Positions 1 to 6,032 of a stretch of DNA of 7,044 nt are shown here, in pieces. Location: contig WFZY01000038.1 of NCBI GenBank assembly GCA_015489265.1, positions 1 to 7,044 on the forward strand, given 5' to 3'. Both the position numbers and the translations under genes were made by a program. The notes beneath the pieces were generated by a model. That model saw nothing but the letters and a program-made list of their open reading frames with translations, was not told where the DNA came from and searched no databases. Positions within the stretch are counted from its first letter, which is position 1; each line of letters begins with the position of its first letter. The DNA comes from Flavobacteriaceae bacterium (GTDB taxonomy: Bacteria; Bacteroidota; Bacteroidia; Flavobacteriales; Flavobacteriaceae).

Positions 1-240
1 ATTGTATTTCCGGTTAACTGCTGCAGCTATTCGACCAATGGGACGTCCTTTCCAATACACCACCCATTTTTGCAAATCAACAAATTTTAAAGCCGGATGA
101 TGCGTCCACATTTTTTTTTCATCCGATTTGATGGGAGGAATCCAATAGGGATTGTCTTTATATAAAAGATAAGGAAAATTAATGAAATCCTTAAAAACTT
201 TAGGATTGTCAGCCGTTTTAATCTCGTATTTTGATGCCAT
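1..240 (-). CDS. GNAT-like acyltransferase, N-terminal part (cut by window edge)
   Basis: The reverse strand is open for 80 codons from an ATG at 240-238 to the left edge, so only the N-terminus is present. The protein starts MASKYEIKTADNP. It then shows FINFPYLLYKDNPYWIPP (about residues 20-36) and KGRPIGRIAAAVNRKYN (64-80). From memory, this order (F-x2-hP-x2-LY-x-dNPyWVPP, a short variable stretch, then G-x-x-x-GRIAA) is typical of a bacterial GNAT-fold family often annotated as N-acetyltransferase or YghO-like. The acyl-CoA site would lie beyond the edge, so activity and substrate cannot be judged. The gene is divergent from the M1 peptidase. No Shine-Dalgarno is visible, as is usual in Bacteroidota. 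The CDS is secure; the family assignment is moderate. Confidence 0.65.
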   Translation of the reverse strand, partial: MASKYEIKTADNPKVFKDFINFPYLLYKDNPYWIPPIKSDEKKMWTHHPALKFVDLQKWVVYWKGRPIGRIAAAVNRKYN

Positions 241-264
241 ACACTTATGTTTGTTTGAAAAAAG

Positions 265-294
265 TAAAAGTATAAAATTATTTTTTAATGACAG
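265..294 (-). promoter_or_regulatory. Weak candidate promoter for the GNAT-like gene
   Basis: Read on the minus strand, TACTTTTA (272-265) matches seven of eight positions of the Bacteroidota -7 consensus TAnnTTTG. A CTG (294-292) lies 19 bp upstream, where TTG would be expected. The element would place transcription start about 20 nt before the ATG at 240. In AT-rich DNA such a match can arise by chance, so this is only a candidate. Confidence 0.3.
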
Positions 295-396
295 GTAACT
301 TTTTTTTAGTAGCTTTACGATACTATTTTAATAACAATTCGATAAAAATTAAACATTAAACCCGATAATACTTATTATAAAAACCCGCTATCAATA

Positions 397-2319
397 ATGA
401 AAAAAATATTTTGTTTAATCATCCTTGGCTTTGCGATACAAACTCAAGCCCAATTTGTAGAAAAGCCGTTTAAAAAACTCATTGAAAGTGAACGCACTGC
501 TGCATTAAGACGTATATTAAAACAACCTTTGGCTAATACCGGCAATTATGATGTTAAATATCACCGGTTAATACTAAACCCTTCTTTAACGAATAGAAAT
601 TTGTCCGGAGAAGTCACGACTTATTTTGTACCCAACCAATCCATGACAAGCATGGAGTTTGATTTTAATACGCAAATGACGGTAAACAACGTCGTATGGC
701 ACAGTCAAAATTTAAACTTTTCGCAAACTGATAACCGGTTGATTATCAACTTTCCGCAAGCACGTCCTGCCGGCACTTTAGATTCTATAAAAGTATCTTA
801 TCAAGGTATGGTCCCCAATACCGGATTAGACTCTTATACTGTAACGACACATGGTAACAATATTCCTGTTGTTTGGACATTATCAGAGCCATACGGCGCG
901 CGAGATTGGTGGCCCTGTAAACAAGATTTGAATGACAAAATCGATTCGATAGATGTGATAATCAATTACCCGCAAACAGTTGCCGGTCAAACCATGACAG
1001 CGGTTTCCAACGGTTTATTGACTAGCGAATACACAAGTGGTACTACGAAAACATCTGTCTGGAAACACCGCTATCCTATTGCGGCTTATTTGGTAGCTTT
1101 TGCTATTACCAATTACACCAAATACACGATGAATGCCGGTATAACCCAAAGTTTTCCTATAGATAATTATCCTTATCCCGAAAATTTAACGGATGCTCAA
1201 AATAACGCCAATGCGCATTTACAAGTGATGAATTATTTTGAAAACGCCTTTGGTCCTTATCCGTTTAATCAAGAAAAATACGGACAGATACAATTTGGCT
1301 GGGGTGGTGGCATGGAACACCAAACCGCTACTTTTATTGTAAACTATGAACGTTGGTTAACCGCACACGAATTGGCACACCAATGGTTTGGCGATGCTGT
1401 TACTTGCGGCTCATGGCACGACATCTGGCTCAATGAGGGCTTTGCTACTTACAGCGAAGCACTGACCCGTGAAGCACTCGATGGACAACCGGCTTTTGAT
1501 AACTGGAAAGAAAATACCATTAACAATATTATTTCACAACCTAATGGTGCTGTTTACGTACAGGATACTACTGATGTTTGGCGGATTTTTGACGGACGCC
1601 TCACTTATAGCAAAGGCGCTATGGTACTCAATATGTTACGACTCAAATTAGGAGATAACAATTTCTTTCAAGGTATTAGAAATTATTTAAATGACTATAA
1701 GTTCCATTATGCTTTAACCCCCGATTTACGTCAAGAGTTTGAGTCGCAATCCGGACAAAACTTAACTGATTTCTTTAACGATTGGATTTACGGTGAAGGA
1801 TATCCTACTTATAATATGACGGTTACCCGTATTGGTAATGGGTTGTATGATGTACAAGTCGATCAAGTCACATCAGATGCTTCGGTCAGCTTTTTTGAAA
1901 TGCCTTTGCCATTCAAATTTACCGGCAATAGCGGAAACAGTTATGAAATCATGCTCGATAACACTGCAAATGGACAACATTTTACCGTCAATACCGGATT
2001 TGAAGCCACTAATGTCGAATTTGACCCGCATAATGATATAGTAAAAGGTTTTGGAACCCTCAATGCCAATTTATCGGTCAATGTTTTAGATAGTAGCAAT
2101 ATTGGAATATTTCCCAATCCCGTACAAAATTATTTGAATATTGAAGATGATAACATCCATATTACAAAAGTTCGTTTCTTGACTGTTACCGGTAAAGAAT
2201 TGCTTTCAATATATGATAATTTTCATCATATTGATGTCAATTCGTTACCAAAAGGATTGTATGTCGTCAAGATAGAAACCACTCAAGGCGTGTATATCAA
2301 AAAAATGCTTAAAAGATAG
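397..2319 (+). CDS. Secreted M1-family aminopeptidase with T9SS sorting domain
   Basis: This is a zinc metallopeptidase expected to remove N-terminal residues from peptides outside the cell. A signal peptide occupies residues 1-18 (MKKIFCLIILGFAIQTQA, then QF). The M1 N-terminal beta domain spans about 45-240. The exopeptidase motif is GGMEH (304-308), a variant of the classical GAMEN. The zinc site is HELAH (324-328) with the third ligand E347 in NEGFATY, giving the correct HExxH-x18-E spacing. Y404 in TYSKGAMVL matches the family's catalytic tyrosine. A beta-rich linker follows, then a C-terminal segment (about 568-640) with NIGIFPNPVQNYLNI and a terminal KKMLKR. This is a type A T9SS sorting domain, so the enzyme is probably exported through the type IX system and released or anchored at the surface. 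All catalytic residues are present. The ATG gives a well-formed signal peptide. The gene appears to stand alone between a divergent gene and a stem-loop region. Confidence 0.93.
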   Translation: MKKIFCLIILGFAIQTQAQFVEKPFKKLIESERTAALRRILKQPLANTGNYDVKYHRLILNPSLTNRNLSGEVTTYFVPNQSMTSMEFDFNTQMTVNNVVWHSQNLNFSQTDNRLIINFPQARPAGTLDSIKVSYQGMVPNTGLDSYTVTTHGNNIPVVWTLSEPYGARDWWPCKQDLNDKIDSIDVIINYPQTVAGQTMTAVSNGLLTSEYTSGTTKTSVWKHRYPIAAYLVAFAITNYTKYTMNAGITQSFPIDNYPYPENLTDAQNNANAHLQVMNYFENAFGPYPFNQEKYGQIQFGWGGGMEHQTATFIVNYERWLTAHELAHQWFGDAVTCGSWHDIWLNEGFATYSEALTREALDGQPAFDNWKENTINNIISQPNGAVYVQDTTDVWRIFDGRLTYSKGAMVLNMLRLKLGDNNFFQGIRNYLNDYKFHYALTPDLRQEFESQSGQNLTDFFNDWIYGEGYPTYNMTVTRIGNGLYDVQVDQVTSDASVSFFEMPLPFKFTGNSGNSYEIMLDNTANGQHFTVNTGFEATNVEFDPHNDIVKGFGTLNANLSVNVLDSSNIGIFPNPVQNYLNIEDDNIHITKVRFLTVTGKELLSIYDNFHHIDVNSLPKGLYVVKIETTQGVYIKKMLKR

Positions 2320-2342
2320 ACCTTGTTATTTTATATGAATGT

Positions 2343-2391
2343 CTTGTCCTGATTTTTGTTGATTTTTTGAATCAACCTATTTCAGGACAAG
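2343..2391 (+). terminator. Interrupted palindrome, candidate terminator of the M1 peptidase gene
   Basis: The outer arms CTTGTCCTGA (2343-2352) and TCAGGACAAG (2382-2391) are a perfect 10-bp inverted repeat. The inner arms GTTGATT (2358-2364) and AATCAAC (2370-2376) form a perfect 7-bp repeat, extended by a possible U-G pair around a UUU loop. Both pairs share the same centre (2367), with a symmetric 5 + 5 nt internal loop between them. The structure begins 24 nt after the peptidase stop and is followed by U-rich sequence (TTCTTGTTTATT), as in an intrinsic terminator. The internal loop and the lack of a clean U-run leave open a REP-like element or a protein-binding site. Confidence 0.5.
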
Positions 2392-2429
2392 TTCTTGTTT
2401 ATTCAATTCCTAAATTTCTCAATAAAACC

Positions 2430-2474
2430 GGTCATTTCGGCACATCCGGACTTAAGTCAGGACACTCAATGACC
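2430..2474. repeat. Second stem-loop sharing TCAGGACA with the first
   Basis: Outer arms GGTCATT (2430-2436) and AATGACC (2468-2474) are perfect complements. Inner arms TCCGGACTT (2445-2453) and AAGTCAGGA (2454-2462) pair at eight of nine positions around the perfect palindrome GACTTAAGTC (2449-2458). The internal loop is asymmetric (8 and 5 nt). With no unpaired centre, the innermost pairs would open in RNA. TCAGGACA at 2457-2464 also occurs in the right arm of the upstream palindrome (2382-2389) and, inverted, in its left arm (2345-2352). The role is unknown; related repeat units or a structured RNA are possible. Confidence 0.45.
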
Positions 2475-2515
2475 TATGTATTTATTTTCTCACTTCCTCA
2501 TTTATCTCTTATCTG

Positions 2516-2557
2516 CTTCGCACTTTCCACTTTACCGCTTGGCACTTTCCACTATTA
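2516..2557. repeat. Two-copy direct repeat, 22-bp period, in a pyrimidine-rich stretch
   Basis: GCACTTTCCACT occurs at 2520-2531 and again at 2542-2553, exactly 22 bp apart. The similarity extends outward: both copies are preceded by CTT plus one variable base and followed by a T/A-rich run. The surrounding + strand (about 2480-2570) is strongly pyrimidine-rich. The arrangement looks like a short degenerate tandem repeat. No function can be read from it. Confidence 0.5.
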
Positions 2558-2582
2558 TATTCTTCTACTAAATAATTCTTAC

Positions 2583-2590
2583 TAAATTTG
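2583..2590 (+). promoter_or_regulatory. Promoter -7 element for the antiporter gene
   Basis: TAAATTTG is a full match to the Bacteroidota -7 consensus TAnnTTTG and lies 28 nt before the antiporter ATG, giving an expected leader of about 20 nt. Twenty bp upstream there is TTC (2560-2562) in place of the usual TTG, so the -33 half is weak. Confidence 0.5.
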
Positions 2591-2618
2591 TAAACATATA
2601 AACTCGAGAAACTCAAGC

Positions 2619-3860
2619 ATGGATTATTTTGAAATTGCCTCAATTATCGTCGTGATGTCAGCTGTTTTCGGATATTTAAATGAAAAATATCTCAAGTTAC
2701 CGACAACCATCGGTTTGATGTTGATTGCTATTATTTTTACTTTCATAGTTGTCGTATCGAGTTATATTAATCCCATACTCTTTAACCATCAAAAAGAGTT
2801 AATCGGTCAAATCAACTTTTCGGAAGTTTTACTCGATATGATGTTGAGTTTCATGCTCTTTGCCGGCGCTATGCATACCAATTTTGAGCAACTCAAAGTC
2901 CAACGGCGTCCGGTATTGGGATTTGCTTTTGTCGGCACTTTGATTTCTACTTTTTTAGTTGGCGGATTGACCTATTTGGCATTGCAATTACTCGGATTTG
3001 ACATTAACTTTATCTATACCTTATTGTTTGGCGCTTTGATTTCGCCTACCGATCCTATTGCCGTGCTGGGTATCTTAAAAAAAATAGGTATTGACAAAAA
3101 GGTAGAAACCGTTATTGTAGGCGAATCACTTTTTAACGATGGCGTCGGTGTGGTAATCTTTTTAAGTATTTTCAAAATAGCCAAACAAGGCGTGGAAAGT
3201 TTTAAAGTCTCGGATGTTTTCAAATTATTCGGCATAGAAGTCTTAGGCGGTATTGCATTGGGCTTGTTACTTGGCTGGATTGCCTATAAAATGATGAAAG
3301 AAATAGACAATTTTGATGCTGAAGTCATGGTAACTCTGGCATTGGTTATGGGCGGCACCGTTTTGGCACACAAAATTCATGTTTCGGCACCACTCACTAT
3401 GGTTACCGCCGGCTTGGTTATCGGAAACGATACGGTTCGTAACAATGCTTTGAGCGAAATCACAGAAGTTTATGTCGATAAGTTTTGGGAACTGGTCGAT
3501 GTCTTGCTCAACACAGTCCTTTTTGTGATGATTGGCATGGAACTTTTGGTGGTCTCATTCAAAATTAATTATATCGTCGCCGGTATTATTGGCATTGTCA
3601 TCGTGTTAATCAGCCGGTACCTTTCGGTAAAACCGTTATTATCATATTTTGAACGCAAAATCAAGTTTATCCCCAAAACCGATTTCATCATGACTTGGGG
3701 CGGTTTGCGGGGTGGCATATCCATAGCATTGGCATTGAGCATACCCGAACAGATGCATCGCAATTTGTTTTTGGTAATGACTTATATGATTGTTGTTTTT
3801 TCTATATTGGTACAGGGCTTATCATTGGGAAAAATGGTACAAAAATTCAGAGAACCCTAA
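2619..3860 (+). CDS. CPA1-family Na+/H+ antiporter, NhaP-like
   Basis: This is an inner-membrane exchanger expected to trade cytoplasmic Na+ (or K+) for protons, serving pH and salt homeostasis. The protein has 413 residues and is mostly hydrophobic, with about a dozen membrane segments. Conserved stations of the family are clear: LLDMMLSFMLFAGAMHTN (71-88), GALISPTDPIAVLGILKK (138-155), GESLFNDGVGVVIF (168-181), SAPLTMVTAGLVIGN (256-270), SRYLSV (332-337) and TWGGLRGGISIALALSIP (359-376). The ion-binding pair N173-D174 is the Asn-Asp form, which in this superfamily goes with electroneutral CPA1 exchange rather than the Asp-Asp of electrogenic CPA2. The protein ends soon after the last membrane segment (KMVQKFREP), so it lacks the long cytoplasmic C-terminal domain of some NhaP proteins. 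Cation preference cannot be read from the sequence. The gene starts at ATG 28 nt after a good -7 element. Confidence 0.92.
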   Translation: MDYFEIASIIVVMSAVFGYLNEKYLKLPTTIGLMLIAIIFTFIVVVSSYINPILFNHQKELIGQINFSEVLLDMMLSFMLFAGAMHTNFEQLKVQRRPVLGFAFVGTLISTFLVGGLTYLALQLLGFDINFIYTLLFGALISPTDPIAVLGILKKIGIDKKVETVIVGESLFNDGVGVVIFLSIFKIAKQGVESFKVSDVFKLFGIEVLGGIALGLLLGWIAYKMMKEIDNFDAEVMVTLALVMGGTVLAHKIHVSAPLTMVTAGLVIGNDTVRNNALSEITEVYVDKFWELVDVLLNTVLFVMIGMELLVVSFKINYIVAGIIGIVIVLISRYLSVKPLLSYFERKIKFIPKTDFIMTWGGLRGGISIALALSIPEQMHRNLFLVMTYMIVVFSILVQGLSLGKMVQKFREP

Positions 3861-3974
3861 AATCAATAACAACATCGTAGTATAAAAAGTTGGGATTATT
3901 TCATCAATTTCACATTTTTTTACTTCATCATTTTTCACAAATTTTTTATTACCTTTATCGGAAAAATAATTTGT

Positions 3975-4544
3975 TTGAAAACGACCCGGGAAAATATTTA
4001 TAATCTACCTAACTTTTTGTCATTATACCGGCTCTTATCGGTACCCTTTTTGTTTTATGTTGCCTATGCCGGTTATGAAAAATTATTTTTTTATTGGTTT
4101 TTAATCAATATGTTCACCGATGCTTTAGATGGCTTTATCGCGCGCCGGTTTAACATGCAGACGCAATTGGGTGCCAAACTTGACTCACTGGCTGATTTTG
4201 CCATGTATCTTGCAGGCATGTATGGTTTGATTCACTTAAAATGGGAAGTTTTACAAGCTTACCGGTACAGTTTTTATTTATTGGTTTTTTACTACATTTT
4301 TATAGATATGTTCGCCTTGATAAAATTTAATGAAATATCCAGTTTACATTTAATTTCATCTAAAATAAACGGGGTGATTCAAGGATTATTCTTCTTCTTA
4401 TTGTTTACATGGAGATTTTATACGGTATTATATTGGCTCATGTTTGGCTTGGCGAGTTTTTCTTTTTTAGAAAACATGTATTTTTTAATCAAATTAAAAA
4501 AAATGCGTTCCAATCTCAAAGGTTTGTTTTGGACCCGCTCTTAA
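3975..4544 (+). CDS. CDP-alcohol phosphatidyltransferase family protein, probable TTG start
   Basis: This membrane enzyme transfers a phosphatidyl group from a CDP-linked lipid to an alcohol, a step in phospholipid synthesis. The full signature D-x2-DG-x2-AR-x8-G-x3-D-x3-D is present: D49, D52-G53, A56-R57, G66, D70 and D74. These residues bind the divalent metals and the CDP group. The N-terminal NLPNFLSLYRL (10-20) is the family's usual opening, and four to five further hydrophobic segments follow. At 189 residues the size suits PgsA-like or related enzymes, but the acceptor alcohol (glycerol phosphate, serine or other) cannot be assigned. There is no in-frame ATG before residue 46 (4110), which lies past the conserved opening, so translation must begin at a non-ATG codon. 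TTG at 3975 giving MKTTRENIYNLPN is the best choice; ATT at 3969 is less likely. A -7-like TACCTTTA (3950-3957) lies just upstream, without a good -33. The gap after the antiporter is 114 bp. Confidence 0.85.
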   Translation: MKTTRENIYNLPNFLSLYRLLSVPFLFYVAYAGYEKLFFYWFLINMFTDALDGFIARRFNMQTQLGAKLDSLADFAMYLAGMYGLIHLKWEVLQAYRYSFYLLVFYYIFIDMFALIKFNEISSLHLISSKINGVIQGLFFFLLFTWRFYTVLYWLMFGLASFSFLENMYFLIKLKKMRSNLKGLFWTRS

Positions 4545-4560
4545 TCTGAAAAAGTATTTG

Positions 4561-4568
4561 TATATTTA
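4561..4568 (+). promoter_or_regulatory. Candidate promoter -7 element for the DUF4249 gene
   Basis: TATATTTA matches seven of eight positions of TAnnTTTG and lies 24 nt before the ATG at 4593. It sits in the 11-mer TTTGTATATTT (4557-4567), which recurs exactly at 5994-6004 in the stronger promoter of the last gene. No TTG is found at the usual -33 distance. Confidence 0.35.
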
Positions 4569-4592
4569 CGAGTTTGTTAATTCAATTGCATT

Positions 4593-5408
4593 ATGAAACT
4601 AAGATTTTTCGTATTAATTGCCTTTTTTGTGTTGCTAAATTCTTGTGAAAAGAAAGTCACTTTGCATCCCGAAAACAGTGAGCAAAAACTATCGGTTGAA
4701 GCCATTTTTTCAGATTTCCCGTTGGTTAGTTATGTCCGTGTTACCAAGAGCAAAGACATTTACCAATCCATCATCAACCACGAGCAAATAACCGATGCCG
4801 ATGTCAAAATCATTGATTTGACGGCTCATGATACCATTCAATTTGCCTATAATAACGGAACCGAGAATTACAAAGCAGCTATGGCAGGTATTGAAGGACA
4901 CCAATACCGCTTAGACATTATGGCTCAAGGACATCATTTGACTTCTACCAAAACCATGATGCCCAAAGTAAATCTCGATAGAGTCATTTCTGTACCGACA
5001 GCAGAAGACCCCGATGTGTATTATTTGAAAATGCAATTTGATGACCCACCCGGACAACAAGACTATTATTTAATAATTATCCAGCCACAAGACCCCAATT
5101 CCGGATTGGAATCCCGGTTTTCGGTAATGTCGGATATGACCTATAACCATGAAGACAAAACCATCAGCATTACCGATGAATTTTTTAATAAAGATGAAGA
5201 CTGGGTTGTTTTATTCTTTCATATCGATCGCGAAAATTTTAACTATTTTAAAGTGATTCACCGTGCCATGAAAAGTTTGGTCAACGGTGCCCATCCATTC
5301 TACGGTTTATCCTTAGGCAATCCGCAAAGTACTATTGACGGCGACCAAACATTGGGATATTTTATCGCTTCGCCGGTAACTGCTTCGCCTATTCGTATAG
5401 GAAATTAA
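4593..5408 (+). CDS. DUF4249-family lipoprotein
   Basis: The protein has 271 residues with a lipoprotein signal peptide (MKLRFFVLIAFFVLLNSC). Its lipobox LLNSC makes C18 the lipidated residue. After a short linker comes the typical DUF4249 opening: LSVEAIFSDFPLVSYVRVTKSKDIYQS, a conserved 'ITDADVKIID' (about 66-75), then a GIEGHQYRLDI-type strand (99-109). This suggests beta-sandwich modules resembling carboxypeptidase regulatory folds. The C-terminus DQTLGYFIASP (about 252-262) matches the family's closing GYF-A segment, so the gene appears complete. The family is found in Bacteroidota and often lies beside a TonB-dependent receptor; none is present here. The function is unknown. CEKK at the mature N-terminus lacks the acidic run linked to surface export in some flavobacteria, so whether it faces the periplasm or the outside is open. 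The gap to apt is 62 bp. Confidence 0.8.
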   Translation: MKLRFFVLIAFFVLLNSCEKKVTLHPENSEQKLSVEAIFSDFPLVSYVRVTKSKDIYQSIINHEQITDADVKIIDLTAHDTIQFAYNNGTENYKAAMAGIEGHQYRLDIMAQGHHLTSTKTMMPKVNLDRVISVPTAEDPDVYYLKMQFDDPPGQQDYYLIIIQPQDPNSGLESRFSVMSDMTYNHEDKTISITDEFFNKDEDWVVLFFHIDRENFNYFKVIHRAMKSLVNGAHPFYGLSLGNPQSTIDGDQTLGYFIASPVTASPIRIGN

Positions 5409-5470
5409 AATTAACAATTGAATAATGAAAAATCTCACCGCTAAAATCTAATTTATAAAATCAAAAAAAT

Positions 5471-5986
5471 ATGTCCTTTCATATAGAAAAATACATCAGA
5501 GATATTAAAGATTTTCCCAAACCCGGAATTGTTTTTAAAGACATTACCCCTCTACTGGCTGATGCACAAGCTTTACAAAACACGACAGAAGCGCTACTGC
5601 AAATGATACCATCGAATATAGACAAAGTCGTGGGTATTGAAGCCCGTGGGTTTTTCTTCGGTACATTGCTTGCCGAACACCTCAATGCCGGTTTTGTCCC
5701 GATAAGAAAACCGGGCAAACTGCCTTATAAAACTTTTACGGAAACCTATGCACTGGAATATGGAACCGACAGCTTAAGCATGCACATTGACGCCATTAAA
5801 CCCGGCGAGCGTGTGTTGATTCACGATGATGTTTTGGCTACCGGCGGAACAGCAGCGGCTGTGGTCAAATTAATTGAAAAAGCCGGTGGCAAAGTGGTTA
5901 TGCTTAATTTTTTAATCGAATTAAGTTTTCTATCAGGCAGAGACAAATTAAAAAACTACAAAATCACGTCTCTATTGACCTATTAG
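5471..5986 (+). CDS. apt: Adenine phosphoribosyltransferase
   Basis: This cytoplasmic purine-salvage enzyme makes AMP and pyrophosphate from adenine and PRPP. The length of 171 residues is standard for the family. Visible features are the N-terminal IRDIKDFPKPGIVFKDITPLL (9-29), typical of bacterial Apt; GIEARGFFFG (55-64); the IRKPGKLP segment (78-85) ahead of the flexible loop; EYGTDSLSMH (96-105); and the PRPP-binding motif VLIHDDVLATGGTAAA (115-130), with its D119-D120 pair and ATGGT loop. The end GRDKLKNYKITSLLTY (156-171) is also characteristic. No active-site residue appears to be missing. The ATG at 5471 gives the usual N-terminus. I find no strong promoter in the 62-bp gap before it, so it may be co-transcribed with the lipoprotein gene, although nothing else links their functions. 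Confidence 0.96.
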   Translation: MSFHIEKYIRDIKDFPKPGIVFKDITPLLADAQALQNTTEALLQMIPSNIDKVVGIEARGFFFGTLLAEHLNAGFVPIRKPGKLPYKTFTETYALEYGTDSLSMHIDAIKPGERVLIHDDVLATGGTAAAVVKLIEKAGGKVVMLNFLIELSFLSGRDKLKNYKITSLLTY

Positions 5987-6005
5987 CTTGAATTTTGTAT
6001 ATTTG
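5975..6005 (+). promoter_or_regulatory. Bacteroidota-type promoter for the outer-membrane protein gene
   Basis: TTG (5975-5977), a 20-bp spacer and TATATTTG (5998-6005) match both halves of the Bacteroidota housekeeping promoter (TTG, about 17-23 bp, TAnnTTTG). It is the best promoter match in the window. The -33 element is the Leu169 codon of apt, so the promoter overlaps the end of that gene. The expected leader before the ATG at 6033 is about 20 nt. Confidence 0.65.
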
Positions 6006-6032
6006 TAACAAACATAACCTAAAATTTATCTT

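Larger units (their letters stand above)
2320..2618. other. 299-bp structured intergenic region
   Basis: I find no credible gene in this stretch. From left to right it holds a 49-nt interrupted palindrome just after the peptidase stop, a second stem-loop at 2430-2474, a pyrimidine-rich stretch from about 2480 to 2570 containing a 22-bp-period repeat, and a -7 promoter element at 2583-2590 serving the antiporter. The + strand open frame at 2367-2585 begins at a TTG inside the first palindrome and encodes a low-complexity peptide resembling no family I know. Confidence 0.7.

Noticed and set aside
258..305. Inverted pair AAAAAAGT / ACTTTTTT in the divergent gap
   Set aside because: The arms are nearly homopolymeric A and T about 32 bp apart in very AT-rich DNA, so chance explains them.
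2367..2585. 72-codon + strand open frame between the peptidase and the antiporter
   Set aside because: It starts at a TTG in the loop of a palindrome, runs through repeat-rich non-coding sequence, and its product resembles no family. The frame is more likely open by chance.
3014..3235. Minus-strand open frame inside the antiporter gene
   Set aside because: It is antisense to strongly conserved coding sequence (SPTDP to the ND motif), and its product has no recognisable domain.
3695..3880. + strand open frame overlapping the end of the antiporter in another frame
   Set aside because: It lies mostly within conserved antiporter coding sequence and lacks any family features. I see no sign of a frameshift, since the antiporter reads intact to its stop.
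3861..4592. Possible single operon linking antiporter, phosphatidyltransferase and lipoprotein as one functional system
   Set aside because: Gaps of 114 and 48 bp with separate -7-like elements and unrelated functions give no support beyond shared strand.
5425..5451. Eight-codon ORF (MKNLTAKI) between the DUF4249 gene and apt, a possible leader peptide
   Set aside because: It has no run of regulatory codons, no attenuator-like hairpin follows, and a short ATG frame is expected by chance in AT-rich DNA.
5479..5718. Minus-strand open frame inside apt
   Set aside because: It is antisense to a clearly functional gene, and its composition mirrors the sense codons.
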